Source: Nectonema munidae
Lineage: Eukaryota > Nematomorpha > Nectonematoida > Nectonematidae
DNA: 64,000 nt
Assembly (NCBI GenBank): GCA_030549495.1
Contig: JAUIRK010000701.1
Span: 62,001-126,000, forward strand
Reading direction: 5' to 3'
Position numbers and translations under genes: made by a program
The notes under the pieces: model-generated
Databases searched by the model: none
Seen by the model: the letters and a program-made list of their open reading frames with translations, nothing else
Told to the model about the DNA's origin: nothing
Shown: positions 11,735-22,639 of the stretch, piece by piece
Layout of the letters: every line of letters begins with the position of its first letter
Numbering within the stretch: the stretch's first letter is position 1

Positions 11735-12350
11735 TTCCAATGGAAAGGAATTCTTCGTCAAGAATGAAAATGCCGAAATGTTGATATAATGAAACTGTCT
11801 GTTGGAAAACAAAATAGATGGCAGCGTAAATTTCGTTCATGTAGAGAAGAAAGAGGAGTAAGAACAAATAATTGGTTCGAAAATTGTCGTTTACCTTTTC
11901 GGAAAGCAGCATTGTTTATATACTATTGGGTACACAACATGTCAAGTATGATGAACGTGAATTAGAAATGAAGCACGAATCAGTAGTTGATTGGAACAAC
12001 TATTTGAGAGAAATATGTGCCCAACATCTTCTAGCTAATCCTAGAGTGATTGGAGAACACAACATGACTGTAGAAATAGATGAAAGTTTGAATAAGTGAT
12101 GAATGGGGTGCATACAGAAATATGTTTTCCACCAATGATTATCATCCTTTAGTTGTTAATCATTCGAAAAACTTTGTGGATCCTTTGAACGAATCTAGAG
12201 AAGTGCCAAAGAAAAAAATAAAAAACAGAACGGCACTCATAGAAGTCTACTAGATTCATATATGTGTGAGTTCGTGAAGATAACAAAGTTAAAGGTTTAA
12301 ACCCTTTCGATACAATACTTAGACACATCAGTTGCTATTGGGCTCCTCAT
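11735..12350 (+). mobile_element. Merlin / ISXO2-like transposase fragment
   Basis: Decayed DNA transposon gene related to the ISXO2/IS1016-like (Merlin) transposases. The best frames give FRKAALFIYYW and then SVVDWNNYLREICAQHLL..VIGEHNMTVEIDESL, carrying the first catalytic aspartate (IDES). DEWGAYRNMFS (second aspartate), HSKNFVDPLNESREVPKKK and GTHRSLLDSYMCEFV follow. Between IDESL and DEWGAY about 60 residues normally present in the family are missing, so the copy has an internal deletion besides frame breaks. Terminal repeats were not found. The family motifs are strong; the exact ends are guesses. Confidence 0.75.
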
Positions 12351-12789
12351 TAGATAAGTAATATTACAATGTTCACTTATCATTCCATGTTTTTCTAACA
12401 TTAAATAAAAATTTATAAAATATATATGTATATAAAGTGAAATTATATATCTCTGTTATCTCCTTCCCACTCTAAAAAAATTCTAAATGATAATATATAA
12501 TAAATCAGAGAAATGTTGATGAAACAGTAAAAGAGTAAATCATTCACTAAAAAAATTTTTTAGAGTAAAAATACTATCTTTCCTGAGTTTTAATTTCCTC
12601 AAACTCAAAAATTAATATGCAACGCCTTTACTAAGAAGTTAACATGTAGGGAATCTGAATTAGAGATAAACAATTTCCAAAATATATATAAAATATCATA
12701 GTCAAAAATATTTTATGTTTTAAAAGGTTTAAAATTAGATTAATTTATACTTTTATTTATAAACGTATTTTTCTTATTTATAATTTTTC
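12351..12789. other. AT-rich spacer
   Basis: No gene seen. TTATCTCCTTCCCACTCTAAAAAAAT near 12455 is a piece of the GGTACTTAT MITE family. Confidence 0.5.
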
Positions 12790-13436
12790 TAGATTTTTGG
12801 TATAACAATGCTCAAAAAAGAAAGAAAATGTTGAGATTTGATTTAAAAATAAATTTATCACAGAATATATATTTGGAATGAAAAAAAACTAAAAGACAAC
12901 CTTTATCAGTAGTGTTTCAATTGATCAATGAACTGTGTTTGTATCTCATGAATAGAAGCGCATTTAACGCAAAATAATAAATAATTTTTGAATTTTTTTT
13001 GGTACACATGAAGAAAAATATATTATCTTTGATATTACTTAAAAATGATACGAAAAAATTACAAATTTATATAACTTTTATGAGATGTTTTATCAATTTG
13101 AATGTAAAAATGGTTAATATTTCTTATAAAAGTGAGTAATATAGGAAATTCATGACTTTTAAAAAAAATAAAAATGCATTTTCTAAAAATATGTTTACTT
13201 ATCTTTATAGTTTTGCTTTTAAAAATATGGAAATAGAACCCAAAACTCCTGATTTTGGCCGAAGAAATTAGGAAACTCGCACAAAATAGCACAAAATGAG
13301 TGAAAACGAATACACAGTTTCGCTCGCAAAGTGTATTCGTATCGGTTCTCTTATAATTGCTATATAACAACGCGCGTGTGTTTCTTTCATTCATTCTTTC
13401 TTTGTTCTCTCTTTTTATTCGCTATCCTTCTTGTAA
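12790..13436 (+). promoter_or_regulatory. Upstream region and promoter of H1 gene A2
   Basis: Homologous to the A1 upstream block over its whole length. GGAAACTCGCACAAAATAGC starts at 13271, ATTCGTATCGGT at about 13335, TATATAA at 13361-13367. A near-perfect inverted repeat CGAATACAC ... GTGTATTCG (13308-13340, 15-nt spacer TTTCGCTCGC-rich) overlaps the conserved element; it is weaker in the other copies. Confidence 0.75.
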
Positions 13437-14058
13437 ATGTCTACTGTTGCAGTTCCCTCACCAAAGAAGATTGCAAGCAAGGTTAAGAAGTCAGCGGCTA
13501 AAAAAGTTCCTGCTTCTCATCCCTCTTTCAACAAAATGGTTTCAGAAGGAATCAAAGCTTTGGGAGAAAAGAAGGGTTCATCCAAGATGGCGCTTGAAAA
13601 GTATATAACTGCTAATTACAGTATTGGTGATAATAAAGTCATTTTTAACTCTCATCTTAAAAAAGCTATAAAGAATGGAGTCAAATCTGGTGAGTTTAAA
13701 CAGGTAAAAATACTTTTAATTAAAACTACCTTTGACTAACCCTTAGTTAAAATATTGAAAATTTAATGTGCCTCTTTTTGATTAGGTTAAAGGTGTTGGT
13801 GCAACAGGATCTTTTAAATTGTCGGCTGACGTCAAATCCACGAAACCTTCAGAAAAATCTACAGACTTAAAAGCGAAGAAAGTGAGTGTGCCCAAAGCAT
13901 CACCAAAAAAAGCAAAGAAACAAACTATAAAGTCTTCCAAAAGTAAAACTCCAACTAAAAAGACGTCTGTAAAGAGCAAATCAAAATCTCCCCAAAAGAA
14001 AGTTACAAAAAAAGTCACTCCAAAAGTAAAGAAAGTAGTTACGCCTAAAAAGAAATGA
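13437..14058 (+). CDS. Linker histone H1, subtype A (copy A2)
   Basis: Exons 13437-13703 and 13786-14058 with an 82-bp phase-0 intron; 179 aa. Same plan as copy A1: N-tail with a PSPKK site, winged helix from about residue 24, intron after residue 89, then a basic tail containing KASPKKAKK, KTPTKKT and TPKVKK sites. The globular part differs from A1, A3 and A4 at a few places (GSSKMALEK, NYSIGDNKVIFNSHL, KSGEFKQ), making it the most distinct of the A genes there. AATAAA lies at 14110-14115. No stem-loop follows the stop. Its upstream block is not adjacent to a B gene, unlike A1 and A4. Confidence 0.95.
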
Positions 14059-14119
14059 TTTTTAATATTTAACTTCATATTATATTCTCATTAATATAAA
14101 ATCTATTTTAATAAAAATC

Positions 14120-15181
14120 TTAATTTTTATCATTTTTTTAAATTTCAAATTATGTACTTTTTAGGAAATTCTAATACTATTAAAAAAGTTAAATGATAAT
14201 AATCAGTGTTTGTTCGAATAGTATTGATTTCCTATACTGGGTAGGAATTTTTGAAGAATAGCCCTCAATTCTCTTATGTAATAAAGACACAATCAAAAGG
14301 GAGTCCCTTTTGTTAAAAATTTCCATTTATTACCTTAGATCTATTCTTATTCTCAATTTGCAAAAAAATTCGTAAAGAAACGAACTTACGTTTGAAGTTT
14401 TGGAAAAAAATTAGTCTTTGAATTTTAACTACTGAAATATCTCAAAGTTAAAATAAATTAACAAAATTAGTCCGTTATTTTTAAAAGCTTAATAAAAAAC
14501 CAATTTTAGTTTTTTGAATTTATTAGTATATTTATATAGATTTTAAATAAGTTTTTTAACTTAAAAATATGCAATTTAAAATGAGGTCATATATATATAT
14601 GGTGTCCCAAAAGAGGGGGTGGGGTCACACAAATTTTAGATTCTTCGTGATGATGGGGTCCTAACTTCGCCTTTTTTGATATTTCCATGTGAATAAGTGT
14701 TTTTCTGGATATGATATTTTATATTTTTCAGGATATGAAGATAGAAATTTTTGCAATTTCTTCAAGAGATTTTTTAGCGTTTTTAATCAATATTCGATAA
14801 AAAAAATTTCTTTATATTCAAAAAACTCCTGATTTTTTCCAAATTTTTTTATGATGTATGGCTTAGCTTCATAGTTTTTAATACTTTCCTTTATAGTTTA
14901 TCTTCTTGTTTGAGTATCTTTTTTTTTGTAAATTTATTTTATTTTTAACTGTACAATATTTAAACTTTTTTTTAACTTTTAATGAAAATTTGAAGTTTTT
15001 TTTCTTATAAGTACTATTTTATCGATAAAAATTTTACTTTGATTATATAATTTATTAAGTTAAAAAATATCTCAAATCATACATTAAGAATGCGTGTTTT
15101 TGATTTCTAATTTGGCTCTATTTCAGATTAATTAAAAAAATATTTTCAAATATGCTTCTAAATTGAGAAAATTCATGCATA
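14120..15181. other. AT-rich spacer without a recognisable gene
   Basis: Long T- and A-tracts; no coding region or named repeat recognised. Confidence 0.5.
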
Positions 15182-15560
15182 CGTTACCTGGCCGACCTGC
15201 ATTAGAAGATACTTATCCTCAACTTATATCTTCGTCTTATTCCAAGAAGACTAAACACAATTGAAGGAAAACTTCATGTACGCACAGTGCCGGTTAAAAT
15301 TCGAAATGCCAAGAATAATCTTAGGAGTAATCACGAAGTTCCTGATTTTACTTTTGCGACAAAACAGTATATGGAAAACATAGTTTCACTTTTTGGTTCG
15401 GTAAATGTCTTTGTTCTATCCGTTGATGATAAAGCTAAAGTACCAATGGGTGTTACAGCAGCTACAAAACAGTCTCCTCTTGTAATGCATGTAGATTATG
15501 AAATTCGCCTACCTGACCATGATTTTGTTAAGGCTACAAGGCATAAAGTAACACATTGTC
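15182..15560 (+). mobile_element. Fragment of a dispersed arthropod transposon-like gene
   Basis: GRPALEDTYPQL near 15190 and, from about 15287, PVKIRNAKNNLRS, DFTFATKQYMENIVSLFG, VFVLSVDDKAKVPMGVTAA and MHVDYEIRLPDHDFVKAT. From memory this resembles a multi-copy arthropod protein family with a DDKA..P core; I cannot name its superfamily. The part between the LEDTYPQL block and PVKIR that the family normally has is mostly missing, and the match stops abruptly at about 15553 beside a hairpin. Treat it as a dead fragment, not a host gene. Confidence 0.55.
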
Positions 15561-15589
15561 TGAGTACATTAACACATGTACTCAGACAA
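15556..15589. repeat. Perfect 13-bp inverted repeat (hairpin)
   Basis: TTGTCTGAGTACA at 15556-15568, 8-nt loop, TGTACTCAGACAA at 15577-15589. It marks the breakpoint of the transposon-like fragment. Confidence 0.85.
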
Positions 15590-15699
15590 GGGGGGAGGCA
15601 AATTTCAATTTTTTATGGGGACGTCATATGTGTATGACCCCTTAAGATAAATAATAGCCAAGTTAAAAATATATATATAACATATACATATATAATGGT

Positions 15700-15791
15700 G
15701 GTTCCTAGTCAAAATTTAAGTGACTGCTATCTTAGTTTTTCGAAATTTTGGTAGCGGGGATTTTAGTTTTCGGAGATTTTGACTAGATACC
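15700..15791. mobile_element. CTAGTCAAAAT MITE, complete copy
   Basis: 92 bp. Starts GGTTCCTAGTCAAAATTT and ends GATTTTGACTAGATACC, giving imperfect inverted ends of about 16 bp. Inside, ATTTTGGTAGC and ATTTTAGTTTTC motifs alternate. Other copies: 7030-7078, 26628-26785 and 45774-45880. Confidence 0.7.
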
Positions 15792-15799
15792 ATATATTA

Positions 15800-17195
15800 T
15801 AAATGTTTATAATATATATACAGACAGATGGACATCTAAAGGGTCGACATGTTTTTGCAAAATGTTTTTCAAATCCTCAGTAAAATATTTTAAATGCTAA
15901 CTTAATAATTAATATGGCGTCAATCAAAATATTTTGTGAATACACGTTCCTGAAGTAATGGCATTTACAAAATTAAAGAGATATCGGTAAATTACCATAA
16001 AAATATTTTGGCATCCTCTAAAATTATGGAATCGGTAGATCCCTACTTTTAGTCGTATAAAGCATTAAGATCAATTTAAGCTCATTCAGATTGATATTCA
16101 AAGTATTTTAGATACTTTGTGATCGTAATAAATATTTTATTGGAAATTTACTTTTATTCAAAATTTTCTTGCTCAATTTTTTAAAGCTAGATTAATAAAT
16201 AGGTGATTCACAGAAACTAATAATTTTCCATCAAATTTCCAGGAAATCTTAGAAACACACAAAACATAAAAAATCAGGAATACTAGTCACTACGCAGATG
16301 TGTAATTAATATAATAATATTCAACACTTTCATTCGTATTTTTTGGTTTTGGCGGAAATTTTTAGAGTATTTTAAAATTTATTGATTATCTGATAGCAAA
16401 ATATATTAACATATTCACTTATTGTTAAACTTTGAGACAAAGAGAAGACTTTCGACGTTTTAGTCTAGTAGTTCTCACACATTTTCTGGAGTCTCTTGGT
16501 GAAAAAATACTAAATTGTTTTTAGTGATTTCATATAAATCGTTTAGCTTGAATTTTAGCCGATTCATAATTTCTCTAAATCCAAGAGAACTTAATTTATT
16601 TGCGCAACTTATGTATAGCGTCAACATTTCAAGAATCAGGGTTATAAATTTCTCTTTATAATTAACATGAGAGTATGACTTAAGCAAGACTAATTTACGA
16701 AAATACCGATCTGAGAAAATTTTAAATTCTTTTGAAATTGTATATATTTTGGTATATAATTATATTTTGGTAGATTTCTGACGGTTTAGTTACCTTCTGA
16801 TCAAATTGTCTCACCTAAATTGCATCATATTTGATTATAATAATATCAAAATAATTATAAACAAATTGTTGGAGAGAAATTTCGTGCTACAAATAAAGGA
16901 TATTGGTATTAGGTCAATACTTAATCTATCAAATATTTTCTTAAACCAAAAAATGTTCAAAATGAATTGTAAGCGCTAACTATTACTCAAAGTAATTATA
17001 AAGTATACAAGAAAGTTTTGAAAATCAATTTTAAGCATATATTTCCAAAAGTTTTATCATCATGGTAAAATATTTGAAAACTTTTAATATATATTGAAAA
17101 TTGTTCAAAAGCATTTTAAAGGATAAATAATATAAATTAAAATTTAACTCATATTCTTTAGAAAATCTTTCATTTGAATTCAGATAATTTTACCC
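15800..17195. other. AT-rich spacer without a recognisable gene
   Basis: No coding region or repeat family recognised. Confidence 0.45.
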
Positions 17196-17200
17196 AAATA

Positions 17201-17290
17201 CAGGCCCGTAGCCAGCGAAAGTAGGAGGGGGCTAAGCCCCCCCCCCCCTCCCCCAACTCACATTCAGAGCCCCTCCCCCACCCCAACCTA
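17201..17290. mobile_element. hAT-type MITE end with C-rich tract
   Basis: CAGGCCCGTAGCCAGCG followed by GGAGGGGGCTAAG and a long C-run. The first bases match the left end of the complete hAT MITE at 47964 (CAGGCCCGTAATCACG). Its partner end was not found. Confidence 0.45.
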
Positions 17291-17354
17291 ATATATTTCG
17301 ATATCAATAAAGGGTTCAAAAAATGGTTTATTTTTAGACTATATATCAAAATTT

Positions 17355-17456
17355 GGTACTTATTAGTTATCTCCCTCCCACTTTAAATTTTTTTTCAGTA
17401 ATTTATTAAAAAAATTTTTTGAATGGGGGAGAGATAACCCATAAGTACCAAAAAAA
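17355..17456. mobile_element. GGTACTTAT MITE, short complete copy
   Basis: 102 bp. The left arm GGTACTTATTAGTTATCTCC pairs with the right arm GGAGAGATAACCCATAAGTACC allowing two or three mismatches, so the whole element can form a hairpin. Family also at 6866-7021. Confidence 0.75.
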
Positions 17457-17459
17457 TTT

Positions 17460-18394
17460 CTGAAAATATTTTGGTCAACAGAGTGTATTTTAATCAAAAA
17501 TTCTTTCTGAGACAAAATATCGAAAAGTCTACGCCAAAAAAAAAACAGAGAGACAATGCGCATTTTTGAAACTTGGAAACAAAATTTAATATTGTAAAAA
17601 TAATCAAATTAATTGAAAATTAAACTCTCAAAAAGTTTATAATTTGGTTGCTAAAGTTCTGTTTATCCCAAAATTTTTTGATTTGTTTTAATGCTGAGTT
17701 TTATCGAAAAAGCGAAAAACATATAAAGAGGGGAGATTGTCTTGATGCTGTATTGTTTGGAAAAAAACTAATAAAATATATAGCTTGCACGTCTAATTCT
17801 TATGTCACCGTATTATACTTGCTAAATTATCTTTAATTATAGCAATTTTTTAATATTTATTATTTGGTTTAGAATTTTTTATCGTGAAATTCTCTTAAAA
17901 ATAGATTATTTCTTCTATCGAAAAATATTCTAATATATAGTCTCTGACTTAATATTGAATATGAACAAAGTTATTTTTCAAATTCATGCTTAAATGCAGT
18001 GGCGGATGAAAAAATTTTCAGTAGGGGGGGGGGGGGGGGGGGGGGGGTATGAAGAAAATATATATACAAAATGACTAACTAAAAAGTATTTTTTAAATTT
18101 TTTTAAAGTTGAAGTATGCGAAAAACGAACTAAGAAACGTATGATTGAAATTTAAAAGTTCAAATTAAATTTTAATACAAGTTTTATTTAAAAAAAATCA
18201 AATAATAAGATCCTTTCTTCTATTTGTATCAGCAGTGGGGGGGGGGATGTCTAGTTAGAAAATAATGAGATAAAATTAATACTACTAATTAAAAAAATTT
18301 TCTTAGCATTAAATTAATAAAATCACCATAAAAAAAGTTTATTATGACAAATAATCTTGTTCAGGAGCAAAGGTAAAATTAGATAGCCATTAAA
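17460..18394. other. Spacer with a hAT-like end and 24-nt G run
   Basis: CAGTGGCGGATGAAAAAATT at 17997 looks like a hAT terminal repeat. It is followed at 18024-18047 by 24 consecutive G. A second short G run lies at about 18237. No coding region recognised. Confidence 0.5.
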
Positions 18395-18921
18395 ATAAAG
18401 CTTAAAATGCTTGTGCATGTGTCACAACGAAAAACACAAATTTTTATGCTCAATATTTCAAATAATACAACGAAATTTTGTTTCAAGAATAAAAATGTCT
18501 AAACCTTTTTATATTGAAGACTTTTGAGTAAAAAAAAATTAATCTTTATTCTTTTATTTAAAGAAAACTTCACAATTTTCCATATAAGGTTGCACTATTT
18601 TTCAAAAAAATCAAATAATTCCTACAATAATTTATCTTTTTTAAATTTTTAAAAACTTTTTCTAAAAGTTCACACGACTCTTCAAGTCCATGAGCTTTGA
18701 AAATGACGAAAAATAGATTAACAAGTGTAGAAATCGGACGTTAAAGTTGGGAAACTTGCACGAAAAAGCGCAAAATGCGCGAAAAGAGGAAACGTTTCTT
18801 CGCACGCTTAGTGTATTCGTATCGGTCCGCTGAAAAAACTATATAACATTCGCGCATTCTTCATTTCATTCACTTCTTCATTCTTTCGTTTGTCATTTCT
18901 TTTTGTCGTTTTTGCTGAAGT
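18395..18921 (+). promoter_or_regulatory. Upstream region and promoter of H1 gene B2
   Basis: GGAAACTTGCACGAAAAAGC at 18750, GCGCAAAATGCGCGAAAAGA, AACGTTTCTTCGCACGCTTA, the shared element GTATTCGTATCGGT (about 18812), TATATAA at 18840-18846. From 18721 to the ATG it is identical to the promoter of copy B3. The far part matches the H1 remnant upstream region at 7172-7530 in reverse. Confidence 0.8.
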
Positions 18922-19816
18922 ATGTCCACTCTTGCACAAGCCAGTCCTAAGAAGAGCGCCCCCAAAGTTAAGAAGGCTGCCGCTAAAAAGACTCCTGCCT
19001 CCCACCCTCCTTTCAATGAAATGGTCGCTGATGGCATCAAAACACTCGGAGAAAAAGGAGGTTCGTCGAGGATTGCCCTCATGAAATATATATCTACTAA
19101 ATACGAAGTCGGAGACAACAAAACCATCATCAACTCTCACTTGAAAAAGGCTTTGAAAAGTGGCGTTAAACTTGGAAAACTTAAACAGGTAAATTATAAT
19201 ATTTGCTTTAACTTTAATTATCGTTTCCTTGCAGTTTACCGTATTTATTGAATTTTAATTTATAAAAATACATTTTTATTAAAAAATCTATAGTTCAATA
19301 CTATTTGACGCTTATTCACATTTTACTTTTTATATTAAACTATGGGGTCGTTCACAATTGACGTCAACCTTTTTTTGATAAATTTCAACCCCCCCCCCCT
19401 CATGTCAACATAGATATATCATCACTTAACAAAATCGACTTATGTCAACTTTGAATACCCCCACTTTTAGTTGACGTCAATTGTGAACGACCCCTATTTG
19501 ACATTATTTAATATCTAATTTGTTGTAACATGAATTCAAATCTATAAATAATATTTAGATTAAAGGTGTTGGTGCAAATGGATCATTCAAATTGGTGACA
19601 GATGCAAAGTCTTCCGAAAACAAACCCAAACCAGAGAAAAAGGAAAGAACAAAAAAGGCGGTGAAAATGTCCAAGTCAAAATCCCCCGTTAAAAAGAAGA
19701 TTTCTCTAAAAAGTAAATCTGAGTCAAGCAAGAAGAAAGTCACAAAAAAAGCTACAACACCGACTCTAAAATCTAAGAAATCTGTTAAAAAAGCAGCTTC
19801 TTCCAAAAGAAAATAA
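18922..19816 (+). CDS. Linker histone H1, subtype B (copy B2)
   Basis: Exons 18922-19188 and 19559-19816 around a 370-bp phase-0 intron; 174 aa. N-terminus MSTLAQASPKKSAPKVKK, winged helix SHPPFNEMVADGIKTLGEK...YEVGDNKTIINSHLKKALKS, second exon opening IKGVGANGSFKL. The tail is lysine-rich (SKSKSPVKKKISLKSKS, ...VKKAASSKRK). It differs from subtype A throughout, for example LGKLKQ against SGQFKQ at the splice junction and ANGS against ATGS. The intron holds a complete 151-bp MITE (19344-19494), which accounts for most of its extra length over the 82-93 bp of A introns. AATAAA is at 19871-19876. Exon 1 is more GC-rich and less decayed than exon 2 when compared with B3, pointing to conversion. 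Confidence 0.95.
19344..19494. mobile_element. GGGGTCGTTCAC MITE in the H1 B2 intron
   Basis: 151 bp with perfect ends of about 25 bp, beginning GGGGTCGTTCACAATTGACG and closing with its complement. Flanked by TAT at 19341-19343 and 19495-19497, a 3-bp target duplication. The copy at 40883 has TTA on both sides. Three-bp duplications rich in T and A fit PIF/Harbinger-type insertion, but TAT is not the classical TWA, so the superfamily stays open. Confidence 0.8.
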
Positions 19817-20068
19817 ACTTTTCCATTGGTTATGAAGATGTATATAAATGCAATATTTTTCAATTTATTTAATAAAAGTATTATCTATCTACGATTTTAA
19901 TGCATTTTTTCTTTGAAATTTAATCTCAAAATATTCATAAAGGTATACCCTATGTAATTTTAGTAGATGTTTTTTTTGTTAAAATTCTATCATTTTTTAA
20001 TTTAGGAAAAATAAACTTCTAATACTAATGAAATCTTAATTTCATTTCTGATTTCCGTTTTTTCATTA

Positions 20069-20205
20069 GGGATCGTTCACAATTGACGTTAACAAACTTT
20101 GTGGTGGGGTATCAAGTTGACATAAGTCGATTTTGTTAAGTGGTATATCTAAAAGTTGACATGAGGGGGTTGAAATTTATCAAAAAAGGAGTTATCATCC
20201 CACCC
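20069..20205. mobile_element. GGGGTCGTTCAC MITE, degenerate copy
   Basis: Left end GGGATCGTTCACAATTGACG preceded by TTA, with the internal GTTGACATGAGGGGGTTGAA block. The right end is not recognisable. Confidence 0.65.
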
Positions 20206-20320
20206 TGCTCTGTCCATATAAAAAAAATATAGAATTAAAAAATTCATTAACTAAGCGAAACGCTTTTCCACCCCACCCCCTTCTCAAATGTGTGCCCCTA
20301 ATTTGGATATATCTATGGAG

Positions 20321-20633
20321 CCAGTCCCCCTATGAAGAATGGCTAAGAAATTTCCCTTACTGATTTTACTCTTTCCTAAAGCATCAAGACTTATATGGTT
20401 GGAGATATCAAAGCATTTCAGCCGTTAAGGCTATATGCTCGCATTATGCTTAAGATGGTTAAACACAATTTTTGTGAATTTGTTTTTAGAGTTGGGAGCC
20501 TTGGGGATCGAACCCCTGACCTTCAACTGTTAAGTTGAGAGGTACACCCTAAAAACCATTGGGGCTCTAAGACTTGTATGGTAGTATTTTTTAAAGTTGC
20601 TCTTCCCATTGTAAATTTCTGGATCCGCCACTG
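20321..20633. mobile_element. Probable hAT-type MITE carrying a tRNA-like segment
   Basis: Right end GGATCCGCCACTG, typical of hAT ends read outward as CAGTGGCGGATCC. CTATGGAG at 20313-20320 and CTATGGAC at 20634-20641 could be an 8-bp target duplication with one change. The left end (CCAGTCCCCC) is a poor match, so the call is tentative. Confidence 0.4.
20496..20567 (-). repeat. tRNA-like sequence (tRNA pseudogene or SINE head)
   Basis: 72 nt on the minus strand. Ends GAGCC/GGCTC can pair as part of an acceptor stem. A GGT..ACC D-arm, a TCAAC/GTTGA anticodon stem with a 6-nt loop, and the B-box GGGGTTCGATCCCC are visible. The short anticodon loop and mismatches in acceptor and T stems argue against a working tRNA. 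Confidence 0.5.
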
Positions 20634-20639
20634 CTATGG

Positions 20640-22639
20640 ACACAAAACACAAGCTCTATTTCTGAACAAACGACATAAATCGCTTCTTTTTTCTACCGGT
20701 ATTTTATAGTCTGACAGCAGAAAAACCACCCGACTGAAATCAGACTCACGAAAGGAGGGTGTAGTAAAAGCCAGTAAGTGTAGCAGCATACCTTTTTTTA
20801 GACTAGTCGGAACTTCTTATGCATATATTCATTCATCCTCAGCTTTGTTATATTCTAGGCTGGAACCTTATTTGAGTTGTTTTGTCATTTAAGTTCAATT
20901 GAATTTTCTTGTCGGGTGATATCAACTTCAGATACATCCATAGTGTCTACAGGTCAGAGAAACCTGGAAAGGTCAGGGATTTTCTCCATATAGGTCAGGG
21001 AAACCTTGAAAACCTGAAAAAGTAATGGATTTTTTCAAAATTTTAGGAGTTTTAGATTTTTCATATGATAAATTTAGTGTTTTGTTCTGACAAGTCAGTA
21101 CATAGAATATAATTTACATTATATCAATGTTCACTCATCATGAATTGAACATAAAGGATTAAATTTAATTCAATTAATAACCCTTCAGTTCAATGGCCTT
21201 AGCAACCCTTTACTCTCCAGCCCCTAACTGTTTCTTCGTAGGTTTTACACCACCAAGGAAGGTCGGTTGTTTTCTTTCTACTATATTATTATGTAAAATC
21301 TTCAGTATCACTGAGTAAAAGTATTACTACAAAATTTCAATTGGGAGCATGATAGATTGAATGATCTTTTCATCTCGATTTATAATGAAATTAACGTTTC
21401 TGCCTCTTTTAAATCTTTTGTGTCAAAAATATTGATCAGGTTTCATGGCAATGCAAACGTGAAAAGAGGATTTTTCAGGGGATAAGCATTGTATTGACAG
21501 TGATTTGAAAGACCGTAGCGAGAGTAAAAAAAATTTAAAAAGTCAAGAGAAAAAAAATAAATTTTTTATTGAATGAAAAAATAGAAGGATTAAAAAAAAT
21601 GCATCTAATGTACAAACAAAGAATTTTTTTATCTTCCATTCAAGTTTTCATATCGTTTATTAAACTTCCTTGTCTATATATGTACTAACTGTATTTCTAT
21701 TTTGTTTTTTATATTAATATAGGGGCGTTAGATTAAATATCTTGGACATGAGTGGAATCGGCTCATTTAACAAAAGAACAATTTTGAATTGTTTCTTAGT
21801 TTTTACCCAATTATTTTAGATGTGTAGTACCTATATTGTGTAATGTTTTTTTATTCATATGATAATTTTTTTGTGGATTTATCCCTATCATGGTAAAGCT
21901 ATCTAGAAACTGCATAGTCAGAGAAAAGTCATGGAATTTTATAGAAACTATGTACATCAGCAACGAATCGATTCACAAACCAGTATCGCAGTTTCGTGAA
22001 GCGACTTTTCATATAAGATATTATTTTTGGATGTTAGATGTTAAATTTTTCATTATTTTTAAAACACTACTTATTCCTGAGTTCTTTATTCAGGTATTAA
22101 AAGTTCGTTATCTCGAAACCGATGGGTCCTATTGAAGTACTTTGAGTTATCTGAACTTCGAGTTAACAAATTTTTACTTTTTGAAATTTACTTTTACTGT
22201 GTTAAACTAAATACCAACGCACATGCGTGTTCATCTTTAGCCTTTCAAAACAAACTTTAAAATGATTAAAATATATATTTAAACAAACATTAAAAATTTT
22301 ATAAACAGATAAAAATTTATTTAAACAAAAGAAGTGATTCTGATACAAGATTATTCAGTTAGAACATAAAAAATCATCCATTGTCTTTTATTTAAAAAAC
22401 TTTTAGCTTTAATAAACTATTGTGTCATATAAGCTCATCGATTTTAATTTACACATGTGTACTTAATTAATTAACACAAACAACTCATGAAAATCTACGT
22501 TTTAATTTCATTCACCTGTACGATTTCCGTTACACTAAACAAAGCCAACATTTTGCTGCTCTACGATTAAAAACAGGATGTTAATTAACTCAGAAAGTTT
22601 TTTCAAGTCAAACTTCGAGTTATAAATGTACAGTGGGGT
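20640..22639. other. Repeat-rich spacer without a recognisable gene
   Basis: Near 20945-21030 short AGGTCAGGGAAACCT / GGAAAGGTCAGGG motifs repeat several times. TTCGAGTTA-type motifs near 22100-22170 and 22610 resemble Tigger/pogo ends and may bound a decayed non-autonomous copy. An 81-codon open frame at 21890 matches nothing I know. Confidence 0.4.

Noticed and set aside
15556-15589. Transcription terminator hairpin
   Set aside because: The window is clearly eukaryotic and no gene ends there; it marks a repeat breakpoint.
18808-19140. Open frames on both strands over H1 exon 1 of B2 (and the same at 35968-36300)
   Set aside because: They are antisense or shifted readings of the H1 exon, kept open by its lysine-rich codon use; splice junction and homology support only the H1 frame.
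20496-20567. Functional tRNA gene
   Set aside because: Six-nt anticodon loop and mismatched acceptor and T stems; treated as tRNA-like instead.
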